From: Leucobacter tardus
Lineage (GTDB): Bacteria > Actinomycetota > Actinomycetes > Actinomycetales > Microbacteriaceae
Assembly: GCF_017583045.1 (NCBI RefSeq)
Contig: NZ_JAGFBF010000005.1
Coordinates: forward strand, 124,001 to 188,000
DNA length: 64,000 nucleotides
Direction of reading: 5' to 3'
A program made the translations under genes and the position numbers. This document shows positions 25,245 through 33,666 of the stretch, in pieces; the stretch's first letter is position 1; the number at the start of each line of letters is the position of its first letter. The notes under the pieces are model-generated. The model was not told where the DNA came from. It worked only from the letters and a program-made list of their open reading frames with translations, and did no database searches.

Positions 25245-27890
25245 GTGCCGAATAGCAATCAGCCTACCCTCATGGTCATCGACGGACACTCGCTCGCGTT
25301 CCGAGCGTTCTACGCCCTGCCGGTGGACAGCTTCCAGACGCAGAGCGGCCAGCATACGAACGCGATCCACGGCTTCATCGCAATGCTCATCAATCTGCTC
25401 GGCAACGAGAAACCCGACTCGCTGGCAGTCGCGTTCGATATCTCCCGGCACTCGTTCCGCACCGACGAGTATCCCGAGTACAAGGGTACGCGCGGCGAGA
25501 CGCCACCGGAGTTCAAGGGGCAGGTGCCGCTGCTCCAGGAGGCGCTGCACGCGATGGGTATCCGCACCATCGAGAAAGAGAACTACGAAGCCGACGACAT
25601 ACTTGCGACGCTGGCGACGCAGGGTTCCGAAGCCGGGTACCGAGTGCTCGTGGTCAGCGGTGACCGCGACACCATCCAGCTGGTGGACGACAACGTCACC
25701 CTGTTGTACCCGTCGAAGCAGGGTGTGAGCGAGCTCACGAGGTACGACGCCGAGAAGGTCATGGAGCGGTACGGGATCCGGCCCGAGCAGTACCCCGAGA
25801 TCGCCGCGCTGGTCGGCGAGACGAGCGACAACCTTCCGGGGATCCCGAAGGTCGGTGAGAAGACCGCTGTCAAATGGATCAATCAGTTCGGGTCGCTCGA
25901 GGAGATCCTGCGCCGCCAGGACGAGGTCACCGGCAAGGTCGGTGAAAGCCTGCGCGAGCATGCGCATCTCGCCGAGCGCAACCGCCGCCTGAACCGGTTG
26001 GTGCGCGACGTCGAACTCGGGATCGCCCTGGACGATCTCAAGCGCGAAGAGATCGACATGGGGCTGGTGCAGCCGGTCTTCGCCAAATTGGAGTTCCGCA
26101 CGCTGATGCAGCGCGTCGCGAAGGTTGCGGGTGCCGAAGTGCCGGCCGCGAGCTCGACTCCAGAGTCTCTCGCGCCGACGCGGCCCGAGACGGTCACCCT
26201 GATCGATGAAGAGCTCGGCAATTGGCTCGAGAAAGCCGAACAGCCGGCGGTCGTCATCGCCGAAGGGCACGGTGGGTACGACGTCGGACTTGCGACATCG
26301 GAGTCGACCGTCGCGTTGCACTGGCAGCCGGGCGGTCGCGACTACGCGCTGTTCGAGCAGTGGCTCGCCTCGGATGCGCCGAAGGTGTTCTTCGACGCGA
26401 AGGCGCAGATCCACCTCATCGCCCAGTCGGGTGCACGGATCGGCGGAATTCGGGGCGATGCCCTCGTGGCCGCCTGGTTGGTGCGACCCACGGGTCCCGA
26501 GAAGACGATCGCGGAAGCGGTGTTCCGATACCTCGGTGAGGAGGTGCCGGTCGGCGACCCGAATCAGTTGGTCCCGGATGAGGGGAGTGTGGCCGGACAC
26601 GCCGAACTCGCCTGGTACGTCTCGCGCGTGCACGACGCCATCGTCGACCGGTTTCCCGAGCGAACGGGCGAGATCTACGAGAGCATCGAGATCCCGCTCC
26701 TCCCGGTGCTCGCAGATCTCGAGAACCGCGGCGTGGCCATCGACCGGCCGTTGCTCGAGGCGCACGAGGCGGAGCTCACCGATCGAGTGGCGACGCTGCA
26801 GCAGCGCGCCTTCGACGCCATCGGCCACGAGGTCAACCTGTCCTCGCCGAAACAGCTCCAGGAAGTGCTGTTCGACGAACTCGACATGCCGAAAACCCGG
26901 AAGACGAAGAGCGGATACACGACCGACGCGGCCGCACTCACCGATCTGCAGCTGAAGAACCCCCATCCGTTCCTCGACGCGCTGCTCTCGCATCGCGACG
27001 CCAACAAACTGCGACAGATCGTCGAGACCCTCATCAAAGCCGTAAAAGACGACGAGCGTATCCACACGACGCTCGTGCAGATCGGTGCGAGCACCGGACG
27101 ACTCGCGTCGACCGATCCGAACCTGCAGAACATCCCGGTGCGCAGCGACGAGGGGAGGCGCATCCGCGAGGCGTTCACGCATTCGGCCGAGTATACGACG
27201 CTGATGACGGCGGATTACTCGCAGATCGAAATGCGCATCATGGCCCACCTCTCCGGCGACGAGGGCCTGATCCAGGCGTTCAAGGAGGGGGAAGACCTGC
27301 ACCGCTTCGTCGGAGCACGGATCTTCGGTGTCGAGCCCCAGGACGTGACGAACGAGATGCGTGCGAAGGTGAAGGCGATGTCCTATGGGCTCGCCTACGG
27401 CCTGTCGCCGTTCGGTCTGTCCAAGCAGCTCGGTATCTCCTCGGCCGAGGCGAAGCAGCTGATGACCGACTACTTCGAACGTTTCGGAGGAGTACGCGAC
27501 TACCTGCGCTCAGTCGTCGAGCAGGCCAAAGTGGACAAGTACACCGAGACGATCTTCGGGCGTCGCCGGCCGTTCCCCGATCTCGCCAGCCCGAACCGTA
27601 TCCTGCGTGAGAACGCGGAGCGCGCGGCGCTGAATGCTCCGATTCAGGGCTCGGCCGCTGACATCATCAAGTTCGCCATGATCAGAGTCGAGCAGCGGAT
27701 GCACGAGGCTGAACTCCGCTCGCGCATGCTGTTGCAGATCCACGACGAGCTCATGTTCGAGGTCGCCGAAGGCGAGTGGGACGAGCTCGAAGCGATCGTG
27801 CGCGAAGAGATGGCCGGCGCAGCCGATCTCTCGGTGCCGCTCGAAGTGCAAGTCGGGCACGGCGAGAACTGGAACGCGGCGGCGCACTAG
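25245..27890 (+). CDS. polA: DNA polymerase I
   Basis: This 881-aa polymerase has an intact 5' nuclease domain at residues 1 to about 300 (LMVIDGHSLAFRAFYALP, YEADDILATLA, VVSGDRDTIQLVDD). The central 3'-5' exonuclease domain has lost its first D-x-E motif (VVIAEGHGGYD), so proofreading is probably absent, as in other actinobacterial and Thermus-type enzymes. The polymerase domain has ASTGRLASTDPNLQNIPVR, DYSQIEMRIMAHLS, the O-helix region and LLQIHDELMFEV. It repairs DNA and processes Okazaki fragments. The start is GTG with a TAGGCT 6 nt before it, and the gene ends 4 nt into the convergent membrane-protein gene. Confidence 0.97.
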   Translation: MPNSNQPTLMVIDGHSLAFRAFYALPVDSFQTQSGQHTNAIHGFIAMLINLLGNEKPDSLAVAFDISRHSFRTDEYPEYKGTRGETPPEFKGQVPLLQEALHAMGIRTIEKENYEADDILATLATQGSEAGYRVLVVSGDRDTIQLVDDNVTLLYPSKQGVSELTRYDAEKVMERYGIRPEQYPEIAALVGETSDNLPGIPKVGEKTAVKWINQFGSLEEILRRQDEVTGKVGESLREHAHLAERNRRLNRLVRDVELGIALDDLKREEIDMGLVQPVFAKLEFRTLMQRVAKVAGAEVPAASSTPESLAPTRPETVTLIDEELGNWLEKAEQPAVVIAEGHGGYDVGLATSESTVALHWQPGGRDYALFEQWLASDAPKVFFDAKAQIHLIAQSGARIGGIRGDALVAAWLVRPTGPEKTIAEAVFRYLGEEVPVGDPNQLVPDEGSVAGHAELAWYVSRVHDAIVDRFPERTGEIYESIEIPLLPVLADLENRGVAIDRPLLEAHEAELTDRVATLQQRAFDAIGHEVNLSSPKQLQEVLFDELDMPKTRKTKSGYTTDAAALTDLQLKNPHPFLDALLSHRDANKLRQIVETLIKAVKDDERIHTTLVQIGASTGRLASTDPNLQNIPVRSDEGRRIREAFTHSAEYTTLMTADYSQIEMRIMAHLSGDEGLIQAFKEGEDLHRFVGARIFGVEPQDVTNEMRAKVKAMSYGLAYGLSPFGLSKQLGISSAEAKQLMTDYFERFGGVRDYLRSVVEQAKVDKYTETIFGRRRPFPDLASPNRILRENAERAALNAPIQGSAADIIKFAMIRVEQRMHEAELRSRMLLQIHDELMFEVAEGEWDELEAIVREEMAGAADLSVPLEVQVGHGENWNAAAH

Positions 27891-28654
27891 GGCGCGGCGG
27901 GTACGCGCGTCGACCCCCCAGGGCGCTCGGGGTGCGCGGCGAAGAAGAGCTTCTGCGACGTACGCACCCGCAACGGATTGGCCGAATACGTGCCTCCGAT
28001 GACCGCGGAGAACCGGCCGGAGGGTGCCAGTCGCCGCGCACGACGGATCGACCGCGTCCGGCACAGCCGGTCTGCGACGATCGCAGAACCCGGCGCATGA
28101 ACTCCGGCGATCCAGATGACGACGCGCTCTGAGTCGCCACCGATGCGTTCCACGGTCCGTGAAAGGTACCCGATGTCCGAGTGCGTCGCGTCATCGGCCC
28201 CGTGCGCCTCGCCGGCGTCGCTCTTGGATCGGTAGCGCACGCCCGCCGCCTCCAGCGTCCACCCGCGCGCATCCTCTGAGAACGCGAGTACCGGGTCGCG
28301 CCGCATGGCGGCGTTCACCTCCGGGGAGTTCTTCGGCCCGCACACCACCACGGTTCCCGGTGTCTCGAGATGGAGGGAGTCCTCGGGACGAAGGAATCTG
28401 AAGCGTATGTCGACACCGAACTTCGTGAGAAAGCGTTGCAGCGCGAGACCGGTCATGAAATCGGGTACCGACACCGCAGCTCGGTCGTCGAGCGTACGCA
28501 GGGGGAGGAGCACGTCGACCCGGCCACCGCCGAAGAAGCGCTGCACACGGGTCCGGCGCACGCGTCGCCGAACGAAGACGATGATCCATGACACGAGCGC
28601 GATGACGGTGCCCGCGCGGGCGAGCCAGTCGAGGATCACCGCCGCGGTCGTCAT
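27887..28654 (-). CDS. Membrane-anchored protein of unknown function, partner of XRE-PP2C
   Basis: The 255-aa product begins with a hydrophobic segment (AGTVIALVSWIIVFV) followed by a strongly basic stretch (RRRVRRTRVQR), predicting one membrane anchor with the rest in the cytosol. The soluble part has alternating strands and helices with distinct blocks: VVVCGPKNSPEVNAAMRRDP, SDIGYLSRTVERIG and VIWIAGVHAPGSAIVADRL. These look like a Rossmann-type or flavodoxin-like sensor domain, but I cannot name the family. Its ATG overlaps the stop of the upstream XRE-PP2C gene (ATGA), so the two are translated together. A signalling or conflict-system effector role is inference. The frame extends 44 codons upstream, but the ATGA overlap decides the start. 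Confidence 0.7.
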   Translation of the reverse strand: MTTAAVILDWLARAGTVIALVSWIIVFVRRRVRRTRVQRFFGGGRVDVLLPLRTLDDRAAVSVPDFMTGLALQRFLTKFGVDIRFRFLRPEDSLHLETPGTVVVCGPKNSPEVNAAMRRDPVLAFSEDARGWTLEAAGVRYRSKSDAGEAHGADDATHSDIGYLSRTVERIGGDSERVVIWIAGVHAPGSAIVADRLCRTRSIRRARRLAPSGRFSAVIGGTYSANPLRVRTSQKLFFAAHPERPGGSTRVPAAP

Positions 28655-29688
28655 CTCACAACCACCAGCGTCGCGTCGTCGACTTTCGCGCCGGGGATCG
28701 CCGACCGTGCGTCGCGCACGCGAGCCACGGATTCCTCCGGCGGTGCCTCCACCCAACTGGCGAACGCGGTCCGTCGCGTCCGCCACGGTGCGGCGGTGCC
28801 CAGCACATCGAGCATCCCGTCACTCGCGAGCAGCACCGGGCCCAGCGTGTCCGTGTATCCGTGCAGCGCGTGCCTGGCGGCGTCGGGATCGCCCGAAGCG
28901 ACCCAGTAGCCTCCAGGACGATTGCGCATGGCGAGTTCCGCGCGGTACAGATCGGCGGAGCGCTCCGCGAGCTCGTCGGGGCTCGCTCCGGATTCGCGCG
29001 CTCGGCGCCGCGCCTCGCGTTCGGGGACTGCGATGGATGCCAGTCGGTCGTCGGTGAGCAGCGCGACCCGCCGCGCGTCTGACGCGGAGGCGTCGGTGCG
29101 CATGAGCAGAGCGGCATCACCGAGCACCAGCCATTCGAAACCGGTACCCGAACGGCGCGCCATCGCAACGGTGGCGGCCGGGCCGGGCTCTGCGGCGGGC
29201 CAGGTCGAGGCGCGGTCGATGGCGTCGGCCAGGATCTCGGTCAACGAGGCCCTGGTGTCTGCGGCGCGTTCGCCGATCGCCCGTCCCAGCGCGTGGGCGT
29301 AGGTGCGTGCGTCGAGCGTCTGGACGGTCTCGAGGGGCTGAGTGGCCCCGTCGATGACCCATGCCAGGGGGCCCTCCGATCCCCAGACGTCCTCGTTCGG
29401 TCGCTCGAAGCTGCCGGGCAGCGATGCTCCGCGAGCGCGAACGCTCCCGAGGTGTTCGAGCGTGAGATCCATCCCGAGGCACGCCGCGGCCGAAGCCACG
29501 CTGTCGATGCCGGGGGAAGTGCTCCCCCCTTCGAGTTCCGAGACCCACTTGCGACTGCGGCCGATTCGGGACCCCAGCTCCGCCTGCGACACTCCGAGCA
29601 TGCGACGCCGCGCACGGATCGCGCGGCCGATCGCGGAAGCGCTCCCTGCGATCGGAGCAGGGTGCTGGAGTGGCTGAACCAGTGACAT
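28651..29688 (-). CDS. XRE-type HTH fused to PP2C-like phosphatase domain
   Basis: This 345-aa protein starts with an XRE helix-turn-helix (RARRRMLGVSQAELGSRIGRSRKWVSELEGG, residues about 24-55). A PP2C-like domain follows at about 90-345: RPNEDVWG and AWVIDGATQP resemble the first metal-binding motifs, VLLASDGMLDVLG the later aspartate motif, and the end KVDDATLVVVR the last one. This suggests a DNA-binding protein whose phosphatase domain reverses Ser/Thr phosphorylation, or is a degenerate sensor. It is the first gene of a coupled pair between polA and rpsA. An inverted repeat spanning its promoter is a likely autoregulatory operator. No kinase gene is visible nearby. Confidence 0.82.
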   Translation of the reverse strand: MSLVQPLQHPAPIAGSASAIGRAIRARRRMLGVSQAELGSRIGRSRKWVSELEGGSTSPGIDSVASAAACLGMDLTLEHLGSVRARGASLPGSFERPNEDVWGSEGPLAWVIDGATQPLETVQTLDARTYAHALGRAIGERAADTRASLTEILADAIDRASTWPAAEPGPAATVAMARRSGTGFEWLVLGDAALLMRTDASASDARRVALLTDDRLASIAVPEREARRRARESGASPDELAERSADLYRAELAMRNRPGGYWVASGDPDAARHALHGYTDTLGPVLLASDGMLDVLGTAAPWRTRRTAFASWVEAPPEESVARVRDARSAIPGAKVDDATLVVVR

Positions 29689-29689
29689 A

Positions 29690-29721
29690 CCTTGAGTGTA
29701 ACAAATTCCTCCCCCTCAAGG
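29690..29721 (-). promoter_or_regulatory. Promoter with inverted-repeat operator of the XRE-PP2C pair
   Basis: CCTTGAG (29690-29696) and CTCAAGG (29715-29721) form a perfect 7-bp inverted repeat with an 18-bp spacer. On the minus strand the inner side of the first half-site overlaps TACACT (29695-29700), a -10 hexamer 6 nt before the ATG at 29688. Binding would cover both -10 and -35 regions. The XRE protein encoded directly downstream is the obvious candidate binder. Confidence 0.6.
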
Positions 29722-29771
29722 AGAGGAATCGGTGACACCAGGATCGCGACTCGCTTCGGCGCACAGGCTGC

Positions 29772-29800
29772 TTGAAACCGGGCGAGTTGCGGGGTAAGCT
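29772..29800 (+). promoter_or_regulatory. rpsA promoter
   Basis: A near-consensus -35 TTGAAA (29772-29777) and -10 TAAGCT (29795-29800) are separated by exactly 17 bp. The predicted start near 29807 gives a leader of about 95 nt before rpsA. Confidence 0.7.
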
Positions 29801-29900
29801 GGGGCGTCGCTACTGTGGCGATACAACTCTGTCCGAGCGCGGCCGACCGGTACCCATCCGGGGGTCGCCCGATTCCATGTCCATTCTGGAGACCAATTAC

Positions 29901-31367
29901 ATGACGAACGCAACGACCGAAAAGGCAAATAAGCAGGTCGCGATCAACGATATCGGCTCTGCCGACGACTTCCTTGCCGCGGTCGAGAAGACGCTCAAGT
30001 TCTTCAACGACGGTGACCTCATCGAAGGCACCGTAGTCAAGATCGACCGCGACGAGGTGCTCCTCGACGTGGGGTACAAGACCGAGGGCGTGATCCCCTC
30101 GCGTGAGCTGTCGATCAAGCATGACGTGAACCCCGACGAGGTCGTGCAGGTGGGCGACTCCGTCGAGGCGCTCGTTCTCCAGAAGGAGGACAAGGAGGGT
30201 CGCCTGATCCTCTCGAAGAAGCGTGCGCAGTACGAGCGCGCGTGGGGCGATGTGGAGCGCATCAAGGAGAACGACGGCGTTGTCACCGGCACCGTCATCG
30301 AGGTCGTCAAGGGCGGCCTCATCGTCGACATCGGGCTCCGCGGCTTCCTGCCCGCATCGCTCATCGAGCTCCGTCGCGTCCGCGACCTCACCCCGTACCT
30401 GGGTCAGGAGATCGAGGCCAAGATCCTCGAGCTCGACAAGAACCGCAACAACGTGGTGCTCTCGCGTCGCGCGCTGCTCGAAGAGACGCAGTCCGCGACC
30501 CGTTCCTCGTTCCTCGCCGAGCTCAAGCCCGGTCAGGTGCGCAAGGGCGTCATCTCGTCGATCGTCAACTTCGGTGCGTTCGTCGACCTGGGCGGGGTCG
30601 ACGGCCTCGTGCACGTCTCCGAGCTCAGCTGGAAGCACATCGAGCACGCCTCCGACGTGGTCGAGGTGGGCCAGGAGGTCACCGTCGAGGTGCTGTCCGT
30701 CGAGATGGACCGCGAGCGCGTCTCGCTGTCGCTGAAGGCGACGCAGGAGGACCCGTGGCAGGTCTTCGCCCGCACGCACGCGATCGGTCAGATCGCACCG
30801 GGTGTCGTCACCAAGCTGGTTCCGTTCGGTGCGTTCGTGCGGGTCGCGGACGGTATCGAGGGCCTCGTGCACATCTCCGAGCTCTCCGGTCAGCACGTCG
30901 AGCTCGCTGAGCAGGTCGTTCAGGCCGGCCAGAAGGTGTTCGTCAAGATCATCGACATCGATCTCGATCGCCGTCGCATCTCGCTCAGCCTGAAGCAGGC
31001 GAACGAGGGCGTGGATCCCGAGGGCACCGAGTTCGACCCGGCGCTCTACGGCATGACGACCGAGTACGACGAGAACGGCGAGTACAAGTACCCCGAGGGC
31101 TTCGATCCCGAGACTCAGGAGTGGAAGGAAGGCTTCGAGTCGCAGCGCGAGAAGTGGGAGCAGGAGTACGCTGCTGCCCAGGAGCGTTGGGAGGCCCACA
31201 AGGCGCAGGTCGCCGCTTCCCTCAACGAAGAGATCGCTGCTCCGAAGCAGGAGTCCTCGTCGTCTTCGTCGAGCAACTCCAGCTTCGCGAGCGACGCGGC
31301 TTCCGCCGGCGCTCTCGCGGACGACGAGGCGCTTGCCGCTCTGAAGGCGCAGCTCGAGGGCAACTAA
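29901..31367 (+). CDS. rpsA: 30S ribosomal protein S1
   Basis: This 488-aa protein has four S1 RNA-binding repeats (for example GDLIEGTVVKIDRDEVLLDVGYKTEGVIP, then GVISSIVNFGAFVDLGGVDGLVHVSEL and GVVTKLVPFGAFVRVADGIEGLVHISEL). A C-terminal tail follows with a tyrosine/glutamate-rich stretch (GEYKYPEGFDPETQEWKEGFE) and a serine-rich end. Four repeats and this length are usual for actinobacteria. S1 recruits structured mRNAs to the 30S subunit. The frame is open 43 codons upstream, but the ATG at 29901 has CTGGAGACC before it and lies within the leader of the TTGAAA/TAAGCT promoter. Confidence 0.96.
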   Translation: MTNATTEKANKQVAINDIGSADDFLAAVEKTLKFFNDGDLIEGTVVKIDRDEVLLDVGYKTEGVIPSRELSIKHDVNPDEVVQVGDSVEALVLQKEDKEGRLILSKKRAQYERAWGDVERIKENDGVVTGTVIEVVKGGLIVDIGLRGFLPASLIELRRVRDLTPYLGQEIEAKILELDKNRNNVVLSRRALLEETQSATRSSFLAELKPGQVRKGVISSIVNFGAFVDLGGVDGLVHVSELSWKHIEHASDVVEVGQEVTVEVLSVEMDRERVSLSLKATQEDPWQVFARTHAIGQIAPGVVTKLVPFGAFVRVADGIEGLVHISELSGQHVELAEQVVQAGQKVFVKIIDIDLDRRRISLSLKQANEGVDPEGTEFDPALYGMTTEYDENGEYKYPEGFDPETQEWKEGFESQREKWEQEYAAAQERWEAHKAQVAASLNEEIAAPKQESSSSSSSNSSFASDAASAGALADDEALAALKAQLEGN

Positions 31368-31384
31368 CCCGCGAGCAGTCTGTA

Positions 31385-31424
31385 CCGCAGGCCCGGTCCC
31401 GTTCAGTCGGGACCGGGCCTGCGG
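31385..31424. terminator. rpsA terminator
   Basis: A perfect 17-bp stem (31385-31401 with 31408-31424) with loop TTCAGT, 17 nt after the rpsA stop. It can also serve the convergent DUF4126 gene. Confidence 0.85.
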
Positions 31425-31463
31425 TCGTCCTGGGAGAAACTCGATGCGTCCGCATGGACGCGA

Positions 31464-32078
31464 TCAGGCTGCCGGAAGAGACCGGCCGGCTCGCGCCTCC
31501 CGACGCCGTCGGATCGCCCGTCGCAGGCGGCGCACCAGCAGTATGAGGACGATGACGGCGCCGACGAGCGCGGCAACGGGAGCAACGAGAGCGAGCACCG
31601 TGAGCGCCACCGCGCCGATATCCTCCGCAGCACTCGTGACCGCCGCACCGGCGCCGCCCGTCACCACGTTGACCACAGGACGCACGATTGCCTTCAACAC
31701 ATGCGGAATCAGTGCGACGCCGATGCCGATCAGGAACGGCCAGAGCCCTTCCGAGGTCAGCATCGCCTGCGGGTCCGTCACCGCGGCGGTCTCGCTCGAT
31801 ACTCCGATCGAGAAGACCATGCCCCCCGACGCCGGGCGCACCAGTGTCTGGAGCACGTCGTTCACCGTGTCCAGCACGGGGAACTTGTCGACCAGCACCT
31901 CCAGGGCGAGCAGACCGCCCAGCACCCACATCACCCAGTCCAGTTCGAGCCAGGTCCAGTTCTCGGGCAGCGTGATGAGCGGGGTGAAGCGGGCGAGCAG
32001 CGCGACGCCGAGCAGTGGAATGTAGGCGTTCAGGCCCGCGGCGATGGCGAGCACGACCCCGGCGATGACTTCGACCAT
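31464..32078 (-). CDS. DUF4126-type membrane protein
   Basis: The 204-aa product has about five hydrophobic helices (VEVIAGVVLAIAAGLNAYIPLL, DWVMWVLGGLLALEVLVDKFP, WPFLIGIGVALIPHVLKAIV and a long C-terminal one) and a basic tail (RRLRRAIRRRREAR). The pattern GLNAYIPLLGVALLARF with KFPVLDTVNDVLQTLVRP is that of DUF4126 proteins, whose function is unknown. A GGGAGGAG precedes the ATG at 32078; the longer upstream frame is antisense to coaE. It is divergent from coaE with 69 bp between them. Confidence 0.8.
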   Translation of the reverse strand: MVEVIAGVVLAIAAGLNAYIPLLGVALLARFTPLITLPENWTWLELDWVMWVLGGLLALEVLVDKFPVLDTVNDVLQTLVRPASGGMVFSIGVSSETAAVTDPQAMLTSEGLWPFLIGIGVALIPHVLKAIVRPVVNVVTGGAGAAVTSAAEDIGAVALTVLALVAPVAALVGAVIVLILLVRRLRRAIRRRREARAGRSLPAA

Positions 32079-32135
32079 GAGACTCCTCCCGATGGCCCCC
32101 AGTCTACGAACGACGCAGCGCGGCAGGGGGAGCGG

Positions 32136-32141
32136 TAGAGT
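32136..32141 (+). promoter_or_regulatory. Leaderless-type -10 of coaE
   Basis: TAGAGT, 6-nt spacer (CGTTCC), then ATG at 32148. Confidence 0.5.
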
Positions 32142-32147
32142 CGTTCC

Positions 32148-32768
32148 ATGCCACTCATCGGACTGACCGGAGGTATCGCGGCGGGCAAATCGACGATCGG
32201 GCGCCGCCTCGAAGCGCACGGAGCGACGAGGATCGATGCCGATCAGCTCGCGCGCGACGCCGTCGAGCCCGGCAGCCCGGGGCTCGCGCGGATCGTCGAG
32301 GCGTTCGGAGCCGACCTCGTCACGGACGCTGGTGCGCTCGACCGCGCGGCGCTCGGCGCCCGGGTCTTCGGGGATGCCGGTGATCTCGACCGGCTCAACG
32401 CTATCGTCCACCCCGAGGTCCGTCGTCTCGCACAGCAGCGGATCGACGCCGTTCTCGCGGCCGACCCGCACGCGGTCATCGTGTACGAGATCCCACTCCT
32501 CGTGGAGAGCGAAGCGACGCTACCGTGGGATCTCGTCGTCGTTGCCGAGGCCGAAGATGCGGTGCGACGCGAGCGCCTCATCAGGTTGCGCGGCTTGTCA
32601 GCCGACGACGCAGATCGCAGACTCGCGAGTCAGGCGTCGAACGCCGAACGTCGCGCCGTCGCCGATGTCGTCATCGACACGGGCGGTACCGAGGCGCAGA
32701 CGCTCGATGCAGTCGACGCGCTGTGGGTCGACCTGCGTGACGGTCGGATCGCTCAGCGCGACACTTAG
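32148..32768 (+). CDS. coaE: Dephospho-CoA kinase
   Basis: This 206-aa kinase phosphorylates dephospho-CoA at the 3' position, the last step of CoA synthesis. Seen are the P-loop LTGGIAAGKSTIG at the N-terminus, DADQLARDAVEPGSPGL, IVHPEVRRL and YEIPLLVES, and the lid RLIRLRGLSADDADRRLASQ. The ending matches the usual bacterial length; the DUF34 or UvrB fusions seen in some actinobacteria are absent. It overlaps the convergent VKOR gene by 4 nt. Confidence 0.95.
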   Translation: MPLIGLTGGIAAGKSTIGRRLEAHGATRIDADQLARDAVEPGSPGLARIVEAFGADLVTDAGALDRAALGARVFGDAGDLDRLNAIVHPEVRRLAQQRIDAVLAADPHAVIVYEIPLLVESEATLPWDLVVVAEAEDAVRRERLIRLRGLSADDADRRLASQASNAERRAVADVVIDTGGTEAQTLDAVDALWVDLRDGRIAQRDT

Positions 32769-33376
32769 GGACGCGTGAACTCGGCGATCCAGTCGAGACG
32801 GAACTGCGCGACTGCGGCGATCACGATGAACGTCACAACCACGAAGACCCAGGCCCAGGAATGCAGTTCGCCGAACCGGCGCGCTGCGGTGTCGCCGAGG
32901 CGCACGTCACCGACGCCCTCGGGCCGGAACGCGCTGAACCAGAAGAGCGGTGTCATCACCGACCAGACCACTATGCACCAGGGGCAGAGCGTTCCGAGCG
33001 AGAAGACGCTCTGGTACGCGAGCCAGAGGATGAACACGAAGCCGAGCGCGAGTCCGACCCGGTAGGCGATCCAGAACCACCGGTCGAATGTCGCACCGGC
33101 GAGCAGAGCCACGCCCACCGCGATGGGCGCGATGAAGGCGCTGACGCCGATGATCGTATTGCTGAATCCGAGGAGCGATCCCTGCCACGAGTCCATGTTC
33201 GGGCCGCAGGTGACGAGGATGCTGATGTTGCAGTTCGGCGCATAGTCGGGATTGCTCAGCGTTTTCATGTACTCCGTGAGCAGTTCGAAGGCGGCGAACC
33301 ACCCGATCGCTCCGAGGACGATGGTGAGAATCGCGAAGCCGACCGGTCTCCGGGGGCGCACGGAATCGAACGTCAT
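32765..33376 (-). CDS. Vitamin K epoxide reductase family membrane protein
   Basis: This 203-aa protein has about five membrane helices and the VKOR redox pattern: a first cysteine pair spread across NCNISILVTCG and the active CxxC in LGTLCPWCIVVWSV. Bacterial VKOR reoxidises a periplasmic thiol oxidase of the DsbA type and passes electrons to menaquinone, supporting disulfide formation outside the cell. The ATG at 33376 is supported by TACGAT 7 nt upstream; an ATG three codons earlier is possible. No thioredoxin-fold partner gene is adjacent. Confidence 0.88.
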   Translation of the reverse strand: MTFDSVRPRRPVGFAILTIVLGAIGWFAAFELLTEYMKTLSNPDYAPNCNISILVTCGPNMDSWQGSLLGFSNTIIGVSAFIAPIAVGVALLAGATFDRWFWIAYRVGLALGFVFILWLAYQSVFSLGTLCPWCIVVWSVMTPLFWFSAFRPEGVGDVRLGDTAARRFGELHSWAWVFVVVTFIVIAAVAQFRLDWIAEFTRP

Positions 33377-33383
33377 GTGTCGC

Positions 33384-33389
33384 ATCGTA
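33384..33389 (-). promoter_or_regulatory. Leaderless-type -10 of the VKOR gene
   Basis: TACGAT on the minus strand, 7 nt before the ATG at 33376. Confidence 0.4.
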
Positions 33390-33666
33390 CCCAGTCCTGC
33401 TGCGCGTTGCATGAGGCCACGTGTTCGAGGCTTCCAGACATGCGTTCATCAGCATTCCGGTCGAGTCGTGACATAATGAATCCGGCGAACCGCACTCATC
33501 AGCGGAACGCTCAGAGGTTTGGACCGCCCCGACGGCGGTCGCCGGTCGAAGAACGACCGACCGTGGAGCACGAGCTCCATGGAGCACAGGATTCGCGGCG
33601 TAGCCGCACGAGAAGATTCCCCGAACGCACCGCGAGGTCGCTCGGGTACTGAGGAGCACACCAGCG

